64,000 nt of DNA, taken from assembly GCF_030651835.1 (NCBI RefSeq), contig NZ_JAUSBX010000045.1:1-64000 (forward strand). Reading direction: 5' to 3'. The translations under genes were made by a program, and so were the position numbers. Origin of the DNA: Methylicorpusculum sp. (GTDB taxonomy: Bacteria; Pseudomonadota; Gammaproteobacteria; Methylococcales; Methylomonadaceae). Shown here piece after piece: positions 38,310 through 46,794 of this stretch. The notes under the pieces are model-generated. The model saw only the letters and a program-made list of their open reading frames with translations. It was not told where the DNA came from and did not search any database. The first letter of the stretch is position 1. Every line of letters begins with the position of its first letter.

Positions 38310-40688
38310 GTGGCAAAAAAATTGCTATTTAAACTATTGAAATGGCTGGCTTTTTCCTTAGCACTGCTTGCCGTAACCGGCATGATTGGCAGCTATTTGG
38401 TTTATAACAAAATTCTGGAAGAGCTTCCTGATGTCAATCAGCTAAAGGAAGTTCATTATCAGATACCCTTACAGATATTCAGCAAGGACGGCGCCCTGAT
38501 TGCAGAATTCGGGGAAAAGAAACGGACGCCCATTACTATCGACAAGGTTCCCAAAAACCTCATTCATGCTTTTATCTCGGCTGAAGACGACAGCTTCGAA
38601 ACACACCCGGGCGTCGATTATAAAGGTATTATCCGCGCAGCCATACAACTTGCTCTTACCGGCAAGAAATCTCAAGGTGGAAGCACCATTACAATGCAGG
38701 TTACCCGCAATTTCCTGCTTACCAGCGAAAAAACCTTTACCCGCAAAATCAAGGAAATCATCCTGGCATTACAAATTGAGCAAACGTTCAGCAAAGATAA
38801 AATTCTTGAACTTTACCTCAACAAAATATATCTCGGCCACCGTTCTTATGGCGTAGTTGCTGCTGCTCAGACTTACTTTGGAAAGTCACTGGATGATTTA
38901 ACCATAGCCGAGAGTGCGATTATTGCTGGTCTTCCTAAAGCGCCTTCTTTATTTAATCCATTCACTAACGAGGCCAGAGCGCTTGAACGACGAAACTATG
39001 TCTTACGTCGCATGCATGAATTAAAGCACATTAATGCAGATGAATTTGAAACCGCATTAAAACAACCGAACACGGCTAAACCTCAAGCAAGCAACGTTAC
39101 ACTATCAGCCCCTTTTGTCGCTGAAATGGTACGTAAGAAAATCGTCGAACAATACGGGGAGGAAGCCTACAACTCGGGCATGCGGGTTTACACCACGATA
39201 ACCCAACCGCTTCAAACAACAGCCAATCGCGCATTGAGAAATACCCTGCACGCTTATGATGAAAGGCACGGCTACAGATACACATCACACACTGCGCTCA
39301 ATAAAAAGAAAAACCTCTTTCCTGAACTGCCAACTGTGGGGGACTGTTTACCCGCGATAGTTACTCAACTAAGCCCCGATGCGGCTATCGCCCAATTACA
39401 AAACGGCACAGCGATCGTCATTTCCTGGGAAAACATGAAATGGGCCAAAAGATATATTTCCCGAGACGCACGAGGTGCGGCGCCTGAATACGTCAGTCAA
39501 ATCTTGAAAAATGGTGACCTTATTTATGTCCGCCAAGTTGAAAACCAATCCTGGCGTCTTGCGCAGATCCCTGAGGCCGAAGGCGCTTTTGTTGCGATTA
39601 ATCCCTATAACGGCGCTGTACTCGCACTGGCTGGCGGTTATGACTTTTATAACAACAAATTTAACCGCGCCGTGCAATCTATTCGCCAACCAGGTTCCGG
39701 ATTCAAACCGGTTATTTATACCGCAGCACTTGAAAATGGTTATACCGCTGCCACTCTGGTCAATGATGCGCCTATCGTCATCGCCGACCCCAGCCAGACC
39801 AATGGTTGGCGGCCTGAAAACTATAATAGAAAATTTCGTGGCCCTACACCATTAAGAACCGCTCTAAAAAAATCCATCAACCTGATTTCAGTGCGCATTC
39901 TTCAGCAGATCGGCGTCAACAAGGCCTTAGAAACGGCATTAAGATTCGGATTTACTGAAGACCAACTACCAAAAACAATGAGCCTGGCTTTGGGAGCCGG
40001 CAAAGCAACGCCGATGCAGATGGCCAGACTTTATGCTGTTTTCGCTAATGGCGGATTTTTGATTGAGCCCTTTTTTATTGAGCGCATCGAATCAAGTGAA
40101 GGCCAACTTTTATTCCAGACCAGACCCGTTCACTCCTGTAGCACTTGCGCTGCAGATGACCCGTTTCCGCAACCCGGCACCGCACCCAGATCGATTTCAC
40201 CACAAATTAATTTTATTATGAATTCAATGTTACGAGATGTGATTCAAAGCGGGACCGCGACGCGCGCGAAAGTTTTGGGACGCCAGGATCTGGCTGGAAA
40301 AACCGGTACAACAAACGATCAAAGAGATGCCTGGTTTAATGGATATAGCAATAACGTATCGGCTACCGCATGGATAGGCTTTGATAATACAAGCCCATTG
40401 GGCTCAAAGGAAACGGGCGGCGCAGCAGCACTACCTATGTGGATTGATTTTATGCGTTACGCGCTGGAAGGAATTCCAGAAACACCATTGACACCGCCCG
40501 ATGGAATTATCAAACGGTTTATCGGTTCAACTAATGCGTCATTAACGACAGAGACCTCACCATCAGGAACATGGGAGTATTTTGATGCCACCCGCCCAGA
40601 GATCATCCCAAGCGAGGGTTCTCCTAAAACATCAAAGCCAACTTCTAACTCAAATGAGGATAAAAGCTCGGTCGAGGCATTATTTTAA
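38310..40688 (+). CDS. mrcA: penicillin-binding protein 1A (bifunctional peptidoglycan synthase)
   Basis: 792 residues from a GTG start. Membrane anchor, then the GT51 glycosyltransferase with EDDSFETHPGVD and GGSTITMQVTRNF, an OB-like insertion, and the transpeptidase with RQPGSGFKP (SxxK, serine near 462) and KTGTT near 663. It polymerises and crosslinks peptidoglycan on the periplasmic side. Divergent from pilM as in many relatives. The tail is low-complexity Ser/Pro/Thr-rich. Confidence 0.96.
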   Translation: MAKKLLFKLLKWLAFSLALLAVTGMIGSYLVYNKILEELPDVNQLKEVHYQIPLQIFSKDGALIAEFGEKKRTPITIDKVPKNLIHAFISAEDDSFETHPGVDYKGIIRAAIQLALTGKKSQGGSTITMQVTRNFLLTSEKTFTRKIKEIILALQIEQTFSKDKILELYLNKIYLGHRSYGVVAAAQTYFGKSLDDLTIAESAIIAGLPKAPSLFNPFTNEARALERRNYVLRRMHELKHINADEFETALKQPNTAKPQASNVTLSAPFVAEMVRKKIVEQYGEEAYNSGMRVYTTITQPLQTTANRALRNTLHAYDERHGYRYTSHTALNKKKNLFPELPTVGDCLPAIVTQLSPDAAIAQLQNGTAIVISWENMKWAKRYISRDARGAAPEYVSQILKNGDLIYVRQVENQSWRLAQIPEAEGAFVAINPYNGAVLALAGGYDFYNNKFNRAVQSIRQPGSGFKPVIYTAALENGYTAATLVNDAPIVIADPSQTNGWRPENYNRKFRGPTPLRTALKKSINLISVRILQQIGVNKALETALRFGFTEDQLPKTMSLALGAGKATPMQMARLYAVFANGGFLIEPFFIERIESSEGQLLFQTRPVHSCSTCAADDPFPQPGTAPRSISPQINFIMNSMLRDVIQSGTATRAKVLGRQDLAGKTGTTNDQRDAWFNGYSNNVSATAWIGFDNTSPLGSKETGGAAALPMWIDFMRYALEGIPETPLTPPDGIIKRFIGSTNASLTTETSPSGTWEYFDATRPEIIPSEGSPKTSKPTSNSNEDKSSVEALF

Positions 40689-40711
40689 TCTTTTAATTTT
40701 TTATAATTACC

Positions 40712-40790
40712 GGTTTCGGGCTATTTGATCTGATGATAACAACGAAGCTTGATGCTCCTTTAAGATTATTATCACCAACGACCCGAAACC
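40712..40790. repeat. long imperfect inverted repeat between mrcA and rpmE
   Basis: GGTTTCGGG (40712-40720) pairs perfectly with CCCGAAACC (40782-40790), and inside TGATGATAA can pair with TTATTATCA. The whole ~79-nt segment could fold as one long hairpin. It sits between convergent genes and has no T-run. It may act as a 3'-end structure or a small RNA. Confidence 0.45.
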
Positions 40791-40857
40791 AGTTAATTCC
40801 ATACACGGCCCTTTCCTTAGGCTTTGAACGCACCTCATCCCTGCAGCAAAGAAATAC

Positions 40858-41058
40858 TTATTTGCCGTATTTTTTGCGGAATTTATCGACACGGCCAGCG
40901 GTATCTAAAACTCTTTGCTTGCCGGTATAAAAGGGATGACAGGCGGAACATACTTCTATATGAAGATCGCGACCGATAACTGAAGCGGTTTCAAATGTAT
41001 TACCGCAACCACATGTTACAGTGATTTGTTTGTATTCTGGATGAATGTCTGGTTTCAT
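40858..41058 (-). CDS. rpmE: 50S ribosomal protein L31, zinc-binding form
   Basis: 66 residues from ATG 41058; the longer frame upstream is not L31. The zinc ligands of the C+ form are present: CGC (TCGCGNTF) and CSAC ([15 protein letters not shown]). [14 protein letters not shown] is the classic start. Presence of the C+ form means L31 can act as a zinc reserve in cells that also have a C- paralogue; no paralogue is in the window. Confidence 0.96.
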   Translation of the reverse strand: MKPDIHPEYKQITVTCGCGNTFETASVIGRDLHIEVCSACHPFYTGKQRVLDTAGRVDKFRKKYGK

Positions 41059-41158
41059 TGTTTTGCTTCCACAGGACCTTAAACGGGTTACATACTTATT
41101 TGAGAACTGCGTATAATACTGATTCACTTGTTAAATCGCAACCAGCAATATTTAATGA

Positions 41159-41322
41159 CAGCAATTCTCAATTTGAAGAGAAAAAAGGGCTGGGGGAAGC
41201 TTTTTGAGGATGTCGGCAGCAGGGATGCAGCTGTCAAGCCCCCATGGAAGGGTTTACGACGTTCCTCAAAAGGCTTTCCCCAGCCCAAAATGAAGCCGAA
41301 AAGATCAAACTGAGAATTGCTG
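41159..41322. repeat. MITE-like element (164 bp)
   Basis: Ends CAGCAATTCTCAATTTGAAG and ATCAAACTGAGAATTGCTG are the family's terminal inverted repeats. The inner arms are also complementary over a long stretch (GGGCTGGGG...CCCCAGCCC; GCTTTTTGAGGA...TCCTCAAAAGGC), so the element can fold into one extended hairpin. The flanking 9-mers (ATTTAATGA, GGGTTTTGG) do not match. It lies 45 nt beyond the stop of the HlyD-type gene that ends the peptide cassette. Confidence 0.8.
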
Positions 41323-41367
41323 GGGTTTTGGCCATAGCTGGCGATTTAAAAAGCTGCGTCAGCGCGT

Positions 41368-42714
41368 TCAAACCAGATTACTTCTGTCCAGCAACAGCCT
41401 TCGGATTTGATAAAACACCCGTTCCAGTAGCCGCATATCTTCCGTCACAATCTCGGCTCTGCCCTGCATTTCCTGTTCGAACGGCAACGTTTTATTGGCA
41501 CTGGTTTTAAGCGGATAAGCCAGCTTTGCCTGAACGCTGTAATGATCTTTATCGGGCAGCAATGAAATCATATCAACCTGACTTTCTATCAAACCGAATT
41601 CTTGAAACGGATAACCGGCCAGTTTAATCAGAATTTTCTGGCCTTGTTTGACTTTGCCTGAGTTGGCCAACGGCATGTTAATTTTTGCAATAATACCCTG
41701 CTCTTGTTCAGGAACCACAGTCACAACCTCTTCCCCGGCTTTTACAAATTGCTTGTCACTCCAGAATTTGAACTTGACCAGACGCCCCGTAATGGGCGCG
41801 GTGAGCAGATAGTTTTTTTCCCAGCTGTCGACCGAGGAAAGTAACTTTTGATAATTTTCCTCAAGACGTAACCTATAGTCTTTTTGCTGCTGCTGGTTTG
41901 CCAGATCAAGGCTGATCAACTCACCTGCCAAACGCGTGATTTCCAATTGTGTTCGGGCCTGCTCAATTGATAATTGCTCTTGTTGATGGGCATTACGCAA
42001 TACATCCAGGCGTTTATCATCGACGGCCTGCTCTGCAACAAAATGTTTTTCTATCAACTTTTGATACCGCGTCACATGGCCTTCCAATAATTTTTTTTGC
42101 TCCTTTAATACGGCTTGTTCAGATTCATGCTGTTTCAACATCTGTTGCAATTGCCCTTGTTTGACTCTGGCATTTTCCCGCTTCTGCACAAAGGGCTGTT
42201 GTTGCAGAAAAAACCTGAACTCATCCAGGCTCTTGTAAAAAGCTGCATAGGCCTCATTCAGCTCGCCCAAGGCCAAATTTTCGGGCGGCATGTCCAGCGC
42301 TGAGATATTTCCGTTGAACAGCTCTTTGCGGTTGTTAGTAAACCACTGCCTCAAGGCACCGACCGCGTCGATATCAGCCGGATTATCGATCCAGGCCAGC
42401 GTTTCGCCTTGACCGACCCGGTCACGCTCGCCTTTTCTCAGCCAGCGTATTTGCCCGTCACGCTGACTGACAATGCGTATCGGCGGCTGAGGCGTGGTGA
42501 TTGTAACGGAAGCGGAAATGACATCAGGATATTTAACTTGCCACGATGCTGCGAGTAGCGCAGCCAGACAACCCAAAACCACGAATCCACCCCAGCGGAG
42601 CAGCCAACCCGGCGGTTTGCCCAATAGCTCCTGGGTATAGAGACTGTAATCCTGAACGACTGTTATGGGGGTAGCCGTGCTGAAGGAATTAGGTAAAATA
42701 TTAGTCTCGCTCAT
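41368..42714 (-). CDS. HlyD-family periplasmic adaptor of a peptide exporter
   Basis: 448 residues. A cytoplasmic N-terminus and one membrane helix (WGGFVVLGCLAALLAASW, about 41-58) are followed by a first biotinyl-lipoyl half (IRWLRKGERDRVGQGETLAWI), a long Gln/Glu-rich coiled-coil hairpin (about 165-300), the second lipoyl half (LLTAPITGRLVKFKFW) and a beta-barrel domain. It bridges an inner-membrane ABC exporter to an outer-membrane channel; no TolC gene is nearby. 15 nt downstream of the C39-ABC gene in the peptide cassette. Confidence 0.88.
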   Translation of the reverse strand: MSETNILPNSFSTATPITVVQDYSLYTQELLGKPPGWLLRWGGFVVLGCLAALLAASWQVKYPDVISASVTITTPQPPIRIVSQRDGQIRWLRKGERDRVGQGETLAWIDNPADIDAVGALRQWFTNNRKELFNGNISALDMPPENLALGELNEAYAAFYKSLDEFRFFLQQQPFVQKRENARVKQGQLQQMLKQHESEQAVLKEQKKLLEGHVTRYQKLIEKHFVAEQAVDDKRLDVLRNAHQQEQLSIEQARTQLEITRLAGELISLDLANQQQQKDYRLRLEENYQKLLSSVDSWEKNYLLTAPITGRLVKFKFWSDKQFVKAGEEVVTVVPEQEQGIIAKINMPLANSGKVKQGQKILIKLAGYPFQEFGLIESQVDMISLLPDKDHYSVQAKLAYPLKTSANKTLPFEQEMQGRAEIVTEDMRLLERVFYQIRRLLLDRSNLV

Positions 42715-42729
42715 AGCATTTCTCGTTGA

Positions 42730-44931
42730 TTAATTACCCAGCTCAAGCTGATTTTTGACCAGATTGAAATAAACCCCACGCGCTGCAGTCAGTTGCTGAT
42801 GATTGCCGCTCTCAACCACACACCCTTTATCGAGCACCAGAATTTGATCCGCGTTTTTCACAGTGCTTAAGCGGTGAGCAATGACAATGACGGTTCGGCC
42901 CTGGTAAAACTGCTCCATTTTTTCGAGGATAATGCGTTCATTTTTAGCATCCAAGGCACTGGTGGCCTCATCGAAAAATAAAAAGGCTGGATCTTTATAA
43001 ACCGCTCTGGCAATCAATATCCGCTGATTTTGACCACCGCTCAGACTCAAGCCATCGGGACCGATTTTAGTATTCAAGCCATTCGGTAATCCGCTGATCA
43101 ATTCATCCAGATTTGCAATATCGATCGCACGTTGCAGCCGGTTTTGGTCGATCAATCCGTCTGATTCGGATTCGGTAATGTTGCGCAACACCGTGTCATT
43201 AAAAATAAAGCCGTTTTGCATCACCACGCCGCAGCTTTGCCGCCATGCCGTTGTCGATAAAGACTGAAGATCAATTCCGCCAACTCTTACGGCACCTTGA
43301 TTCGGCTCGTAGAATTTCAGTAAGATTTTTAATAATGTCGTTTTACCGCTGCCGCTGGCCCCAACAATTGCGGTGACTTTGCCTTTGGGAAACACCGCAT
43401 TGATATTGTTAAGCACTAACGGCGAAGCTTCTCTTCCATAACGAAAACACAGGTTATCCTGCAACATAATGGTATTGTCCGCACCGGATAGCTGAATAAA
43501 ATGCTGTGACTTGTTTTCATCGGCTTTATCGTGGACTTCGGCGAGACGGTTAAGGCTGATTTTTGCATCCTGAAACGACTGAACAAAACTGACGAAATTT
43601 GAAATCGGAACATTTAACTGACCAATGATGTATTGAGTTGACAGCATCATCCCCACGGTCATATGCCCTTCTATGACCGCTTTGGCACATAAGAAAGTGA
43701 TCAGAATATTTTTCAGCTCATTGATAAAATTCGCGCCGGTCATTTGGTACTGATAAAGCGCCAGACTGTCCACTGACACTTTAAACAAACGCACCTGAAT
43801 TTTTTCCCACTCCCAGCGACGGCGTCTTTCCGAATTATTGAGCTTGATTTCCTGCATGCCGCTAATAATCTGAACCATACTGCTCTGGGTTTGTGCGGCT
43901 TGTTCAAAGCGCTTGTAATCGAGCACCGCGCGCCGGCTCATGAACATCAGCACCCACCCGGCATAAAGTGCAGTGCCGATAGCAAACACGGCCAGAATCT
44001 GCAGGCTGTACCAGGCTAAAACACAGCTGAATAACACTAGGTTCAATGCCGAAAACAAGGTCGTCAGCGTGGCCGAAGATAAAAATTCCTCAACCCGATG
44101 ATGATCCTGCACCCGCTGCAGAAAATCGCCGATCATCTTGCTGTCGAAGAAAGCCACGGGCAGTTTCATCAGCTTCAACAAAAAATCGGAAATGATCGCA
44201 ATGTTGATGCGTGAACCGATATGCAACAATATCCAGCTACGGATCAATTCCACCGAAGTCTGCGACAAAAACAGCATCAGCTGGGCGGCCAGCAACACAT
44301 AAACAAAATTCAGATTATTGTGGTTGACGCCGTAATCGACCAGCGCTTGAGTCATGAACGGAAAGGCCAGCAGAATCAAACTACCCGCGAATAAACCAAT
44401 AAATAACTGACCTATTAACCGGTAATACGGCCGGAAATATGGCCATAAAAATCCGATACCGCACCCGCGTGCGTCAGGACATTCGTCGTCCCTATAAAAT
44501 TCCGGTGTCGTATCCAGCAACAATAAAATGCCTTCTTCATCGGAATCGGCATTGACAACATCGAGCCAGCCCGACAGAAACTCCTGAACACTGTATTTCA
44601 TAAGACCAAACGCAGGGTCAGCGACATAGACATGACCTCCTTTAATGGCATAAACAACAATAAAATGCTGCTGACGCCAATGCGCGATACAGGGCAAGAT
44701 GACATCGTCCTGCAAGGTCCTTAAATTTGCCTTAATCGCAACCGTCTTGAACGCATAAAGCTCGGCCGCCTCGGCAATACCGCCCAGCGTGACGCCTCCG
44801 CGGGTGATGGCGCATTTTTCGCGCACGTCATCCAAAGGCAAAATACGACCATAAAATCGCGCAATCATGTGCAGACAGGTCGGCCCGCAATCCATGGCAT
44901 CCATTTGTCTTTGAAAAGGAAATTTTTGCAT
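42730..44931 (-). CDS. C39 peptidase-containing ABC exporter (bacteriocin/RiPP type)
   Basis: 733 residues from ATG 44931, which has AAGGATC 7 nt upstream; the longer frame is rejected. The N-terminal C39 peptidase has Gln9, catalytic Cys15 (MDCGPTCLHM) and HFIVVYAIKGGHVYVADPA with the His and Asp. Membrane domain of about six helices follows, then the ATPase: Walker A GASGSGKTTL, signature LSGGQNQRI, Walker B FLFFDEATSALD. C39 domains cut leaders after a double glycine and the transporter exports the released peptide. The adjacent precursor candidate has such a Gly-Gly. Confidence 0.95.
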   Translation of the reverse strand: MQKFPFQRQMDAMDCGPTCLHMIARFYGRILPLDDVREKCAITRGGVTLGGIAEAAELYAFKTVAIKANLRTLQDDVILPCIAHWRQQHFIVVYAIKGGHVYVADPAFGLMKYSVQEFLSGWLDVVNADSDEEGILLLLDTTPEFYRDDECPDARGCGIGFLWPYFRPYYRLIGQLFIGLFAGSLILLAFPFMTQALVDYGVNHNNLNFVYVLLAAQLMLFLSQTSVELIRSWILLHIGSRINIAIISDFLLKLMKLPVAFFDSKMIGDFLQRVQDHHRVEEFLSSATLTTLFSALNLVLFSCVLAWYSLQILAVFAIGTALYAGWVLMFMSRRAVLDYKRFEQAAQTQSSMVQIISGMQEIKLNNSERRRRWEWEKIQVRLFKVSVDSLALYQYQMTGANFINELKNILITFLCAKAVIEGHMTVGMMLSTQYIIGQLNVPISNFVSFVQSFQDAKISLNRLAEVHDKADENKSQHFIQLSGADNTIMLQDNLCFRYGREASPLVLNNINAVFPKGKVTAIVGASGSGKTTLLKILLKFYEPNQGAVRVGGIDLQSLSTTAWRQSCGVVMQNGFIFNDTVLRNITESESDGLIDQNRLQRAIDIANLDELISGLPNGLNTKIGPDGLSLSGGQNQRILIARAVYKDPAFLFFDEATSALDAKNERIILEKMEQFYQGRTVIVIAHRLSTVKNADQILVLDKGCVVESGNHQQLTAARGVYFNLVKNQLELGN

Positions 44932-45016
44932 AGTCAGATCCTTGTTATTCGAAACAGGAATTGCTGCCAAGAGCCGGTTGATTCATCTGGAAAAAAAAAT
45001 CAGCGCTGACGTGATC

Positions 45017-46102
45017 TCATATTGAATAATTGAGTGATCCAGAGCTTTGTTGAGGCCGCAGCGTATTCCAATTCCTTTTTAACGGTTGATGCGAAGCCGC
45101 CGTGATCATTTCATTCCAATTAAATACAAAGGGCTGAGATTTATCGGTAACAGTTTTATGAAGCTCATGACACAATCCATAAAATGGGACCATATGGTTT
45201 TTACGCCAGTCATCGGCCAGTTGTCTGAAACTATTTTGATGAAGATTACCAATTGCATAATCCCTGGAAAAGCCGTATTGGACCGGCACGATCATGCCAT
45301 CCGGTTCTATCGCTAACGAAGCAATACAATCGGCAAGCGAGGTATCAAATTCAGGGAGCTCACCGGCGGCATAAACTGACTCGGGATGCTGGAGAACAGC
45401 GACCCGTGTGGCAAAATCCATCTGAACTCTTAACTTGCCTTCCAAATTCTGCTGCAGCGTTTCCGATAATAAATAGGCATAGGCCGATTCTGTGCGATCC
45501 GGCGAATCCCCCATCAAATGAGCCGAAGCAAATCCGGCATTTTCCAGAGGATGGATTTGCAGCAATTGAGCGCCCTCCTGCAAAGCAAAATTGACTACCC
45601 AGTCCAATTCATTCAGGTTGTATTGCGTCAGCGTAAAAATAAAACCGAAAGGAATTTCAGCGGCTTGCACTATTTTTAAATTGGCGGCCATTTTTTTAAA
45701 TGCCTGCGTCGAATTGCGCATGCGATTATGAGATTCGGGCACACCGTCCAGACTGACGGCGACCAGATCGGTGACATTCTTGAGTTGAGCCACACGTTTT
45801 TTATCCAAAAACATGCCGTTGGTAGCAATAGCTGTGGCAAAACCTTTGAACTTGGCTTGTTCCAGCAATAACTCCAGAGAGGGATAAAGCAAGGGTTCTC
45901 CACCGGAAATACTGACATAGTTGTAGCCTTCCTCGGCGGCATCCGCCAAGGCCCGGATAAGCAGCGCGACATCAATTGCGCCGCGCTGCTTTGGCGATGA
46001 AGAAGAATAGCAATGCAGGCAACTCAGGTTACACAACCGGGTTGGATGTATTTGTATAGCTCGCGTTGTTCCGTTGGAACCTACTTTGTATTCTTTCTTC
46101 AT
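45017..46102 (-). CDS. radical SAM peptide-maturation enzyme
   Basis: 361 residues. The [4Fe-4S]/SAM motif is Cys24-x3-Cys28-x2-Cys31 (CNLSCLHC), followed by SISGGEPLLYP (SAM-binding GGEP) and VSLDG. The C-terminal third has the shape of a SPASM/twitch domain (ASLAIEPDGMIVPV, YAIGNL) but contains only Cys259 and Cys311, too few for two auxiliary clusters, so it holds at most one atypical cluster. A strong AGGAGA site precedes the ATG, 9 nt after the precursor gene. I infer it installs a carbon-centred crosslink or similar change on the 77-aa peptide; which one cannot be read from sequence. Confidence 0.9.
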   Translation of the reverse strand: MKKEYKVGSNGTTRAIQIHPTRLCNLSCLHCYSSSSPKQRGAIDVALLIRALADAAEEGYNYVSISGGEPLLYPSLELLLEQAKFKGFATAIATNGMFLDKKRVAQLKNVTDLVAVSLDGVPESHNRMRNSTQAFKKMAANLKIVQAAEIPFGFIFTLTQYNLNELDWVVNFALQEGAQLLQIHPLENAGFASAHLMGDSPDRTESAYAYLLSETLQQNLEGKLRVQMDFATRVAVLQHPESVYAAGELPEFDTSLADCIASLAIEPDGMIVPVQYGFSRDYAIGNLHQNSFRQLADDWRKNHMVPFYGLCHELHKTVTDKSQPFVFNWNEMITAASHQPLKRNWNTLRPQQSSGSLNYSI

Positions 46103-46111
46103 AAACTTCTC

Positions 46112-46345
46112 CTACCTTCTTAGCTGAGTAGAACTCAATTGGCTTTGATTTAACTGAGGATTGACCAGGTTTTGATTGATGGTTTTAAAAAAGGCCGGCT
46201 GCCCATAAATCCACCAACCGCTCACAGAAATTCCGCCCCTGGCTTCTAACGCTTCTTCTACGTTGGTGAATTCTGCCAGACTCCGTTTGCCGTTTTTTGT
46301 GCAGGTGAAATCTAATTTTTCAGAGCCTCTGATTTTATTGCTCAT
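46112..46345 (-). CDS. RiPP precursor peptide candidate
   Basis: 77 residues, first gene of the cassette, with a strong ribosome-binding site (TAGGAG, about 8 nt upstream). The leader-like half is charged and holds the only cysteine (Cys15); it ends in EEALEARGG (Gly37-Gly38), a plausible C39 cut site, although -4 and -7 are Ala instead of large hydrophobics. The predicted core starts ISVSGWWIYGQPAFFK, an aromatic cluster with motifs (WIY, YGQ, FFK) of the kind crosslinked by cyclophane-forming radical SAM enzymes. It ends with a Gln/Asn/Leu-rich tail in which NL/QL recurs every four to five residues, closing with Arg-Arg. No named family recognised. Confidence 0.75.
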   Translation of the reverse strand: MSNKIRGSEKLDFTCTKNGKRSLAEFTNVEEALEARGGISVSGWWIYGQPAFFKTINQNLVNPQLNQSQLSSTQLRR

Positions 46346-46373
46346 GACTGTTCTCCTAATTGCTATTGAATGA

Positions 46374-46389
46374 AGACCTTACAAGGTCT
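46374..46389. promoter_or_regulatory. palindrome upstream of the peptide cassette (possible operator)
   Basis: AGACCTTACAAGGTCT is a perfect 7-2-7 palindrome located 29 nt upstream of the precursor ATG, just 5' of the ribosome-binding site on the minus strand. It suits a dimeric repressor near the transcription start, or a small leader hairpin. Confidence 0.4.
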
Positions 46390-46693
46390 CAAGAATGAAT
46401 AAGAAGAGCTTAACAACCCGTTTTTCCATTAGCAGCATCTGTGCTGCAACTCTTCTCACTCGGCAATCAGTCTACAAATCTGTAACGGAAGTATCTGTGA
46501 AGAATTATCTGGACAGGGTGTGAAAAATTACCCTGCATAAACCTCGGAAAAGCATTTGTTCTACGAAAAAGACGATCATATTCAACAATAAATCAAATTT
46601 TGAACCGTCATCTTGGGTGAATGACAGAGCACTGCAACAGGCTGATGTTTTATGACTTTTGTGCTTTTTGAGGGGCTGGAGGAAGGATTTAGG

Positions 46694-46786
46694 GGATGTT
46701 GCAAAGAGCTACAACGACGAATTCACGTGTCTTTTGAAATCAAGCATCATCCCGTCAATTAAAAGTGGGCGAGTCATTATTACCAA
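46694..46786. repeat. hairpin-bearing intergenic repeat, copy 1
   Basis: From GGATGTTGCA through AGAGCTACAACGACGA and CTTTTGAAAT to GTGGGCGAGT, this matches the segment at 50320-50409 with scattered differences, in the same orientation. The end CCCGTCAATTAAAAGTGGGC forms a short stem. It ends 8 nt before the copA stop. Confidence 0.65.
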
Positions 46787-46794
46787 ATACTGAC

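Larger units (their letters stand above)
46346..46794. other. 449-bp region between copA and the peptide cassette
   Basis: It holds the leader of the precursor gene, a 16-bp palindrome (46374-46389), an AT-containing stretch with no clear promoter hexamers, and a repeat at 46694-46786. A 42-codon frame on the plus strand (46395-46523) lacks a ribosome-binding site and is not called. Both flanking operons read leftward, so the cassette may have its own promoter here. Confidence 0.5.

Noticed and set aside
41128-41313. 61-codon open frame on the plus strand
   Set aside because: It lies almost wholly within the mobile element at 41159-41322; similar frames at 4936-5226 and 24281-24478 also come from copies of this element. 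They are not similar to each other as proteins and have no ribosome-binding sites.
46112-46345. Methanobactin or lanthipeptide precursor
   Set aside because: Methanobactin precursors are about 20-30 aa with Cys pairs in the core and have mbnB/mbnC partners; lanthipeptides need LanM or LanBC. The core here lacks Cys and no such enzymes are present.
46395-46523. 42-codon plus-strand frame upstream of the peptide cassette, considered as a second precursor
   Set aside because: No ribosome-binding site, opposite strand to the cassette, no Gly-Gly site and no similarity to the 77-aa peptide.
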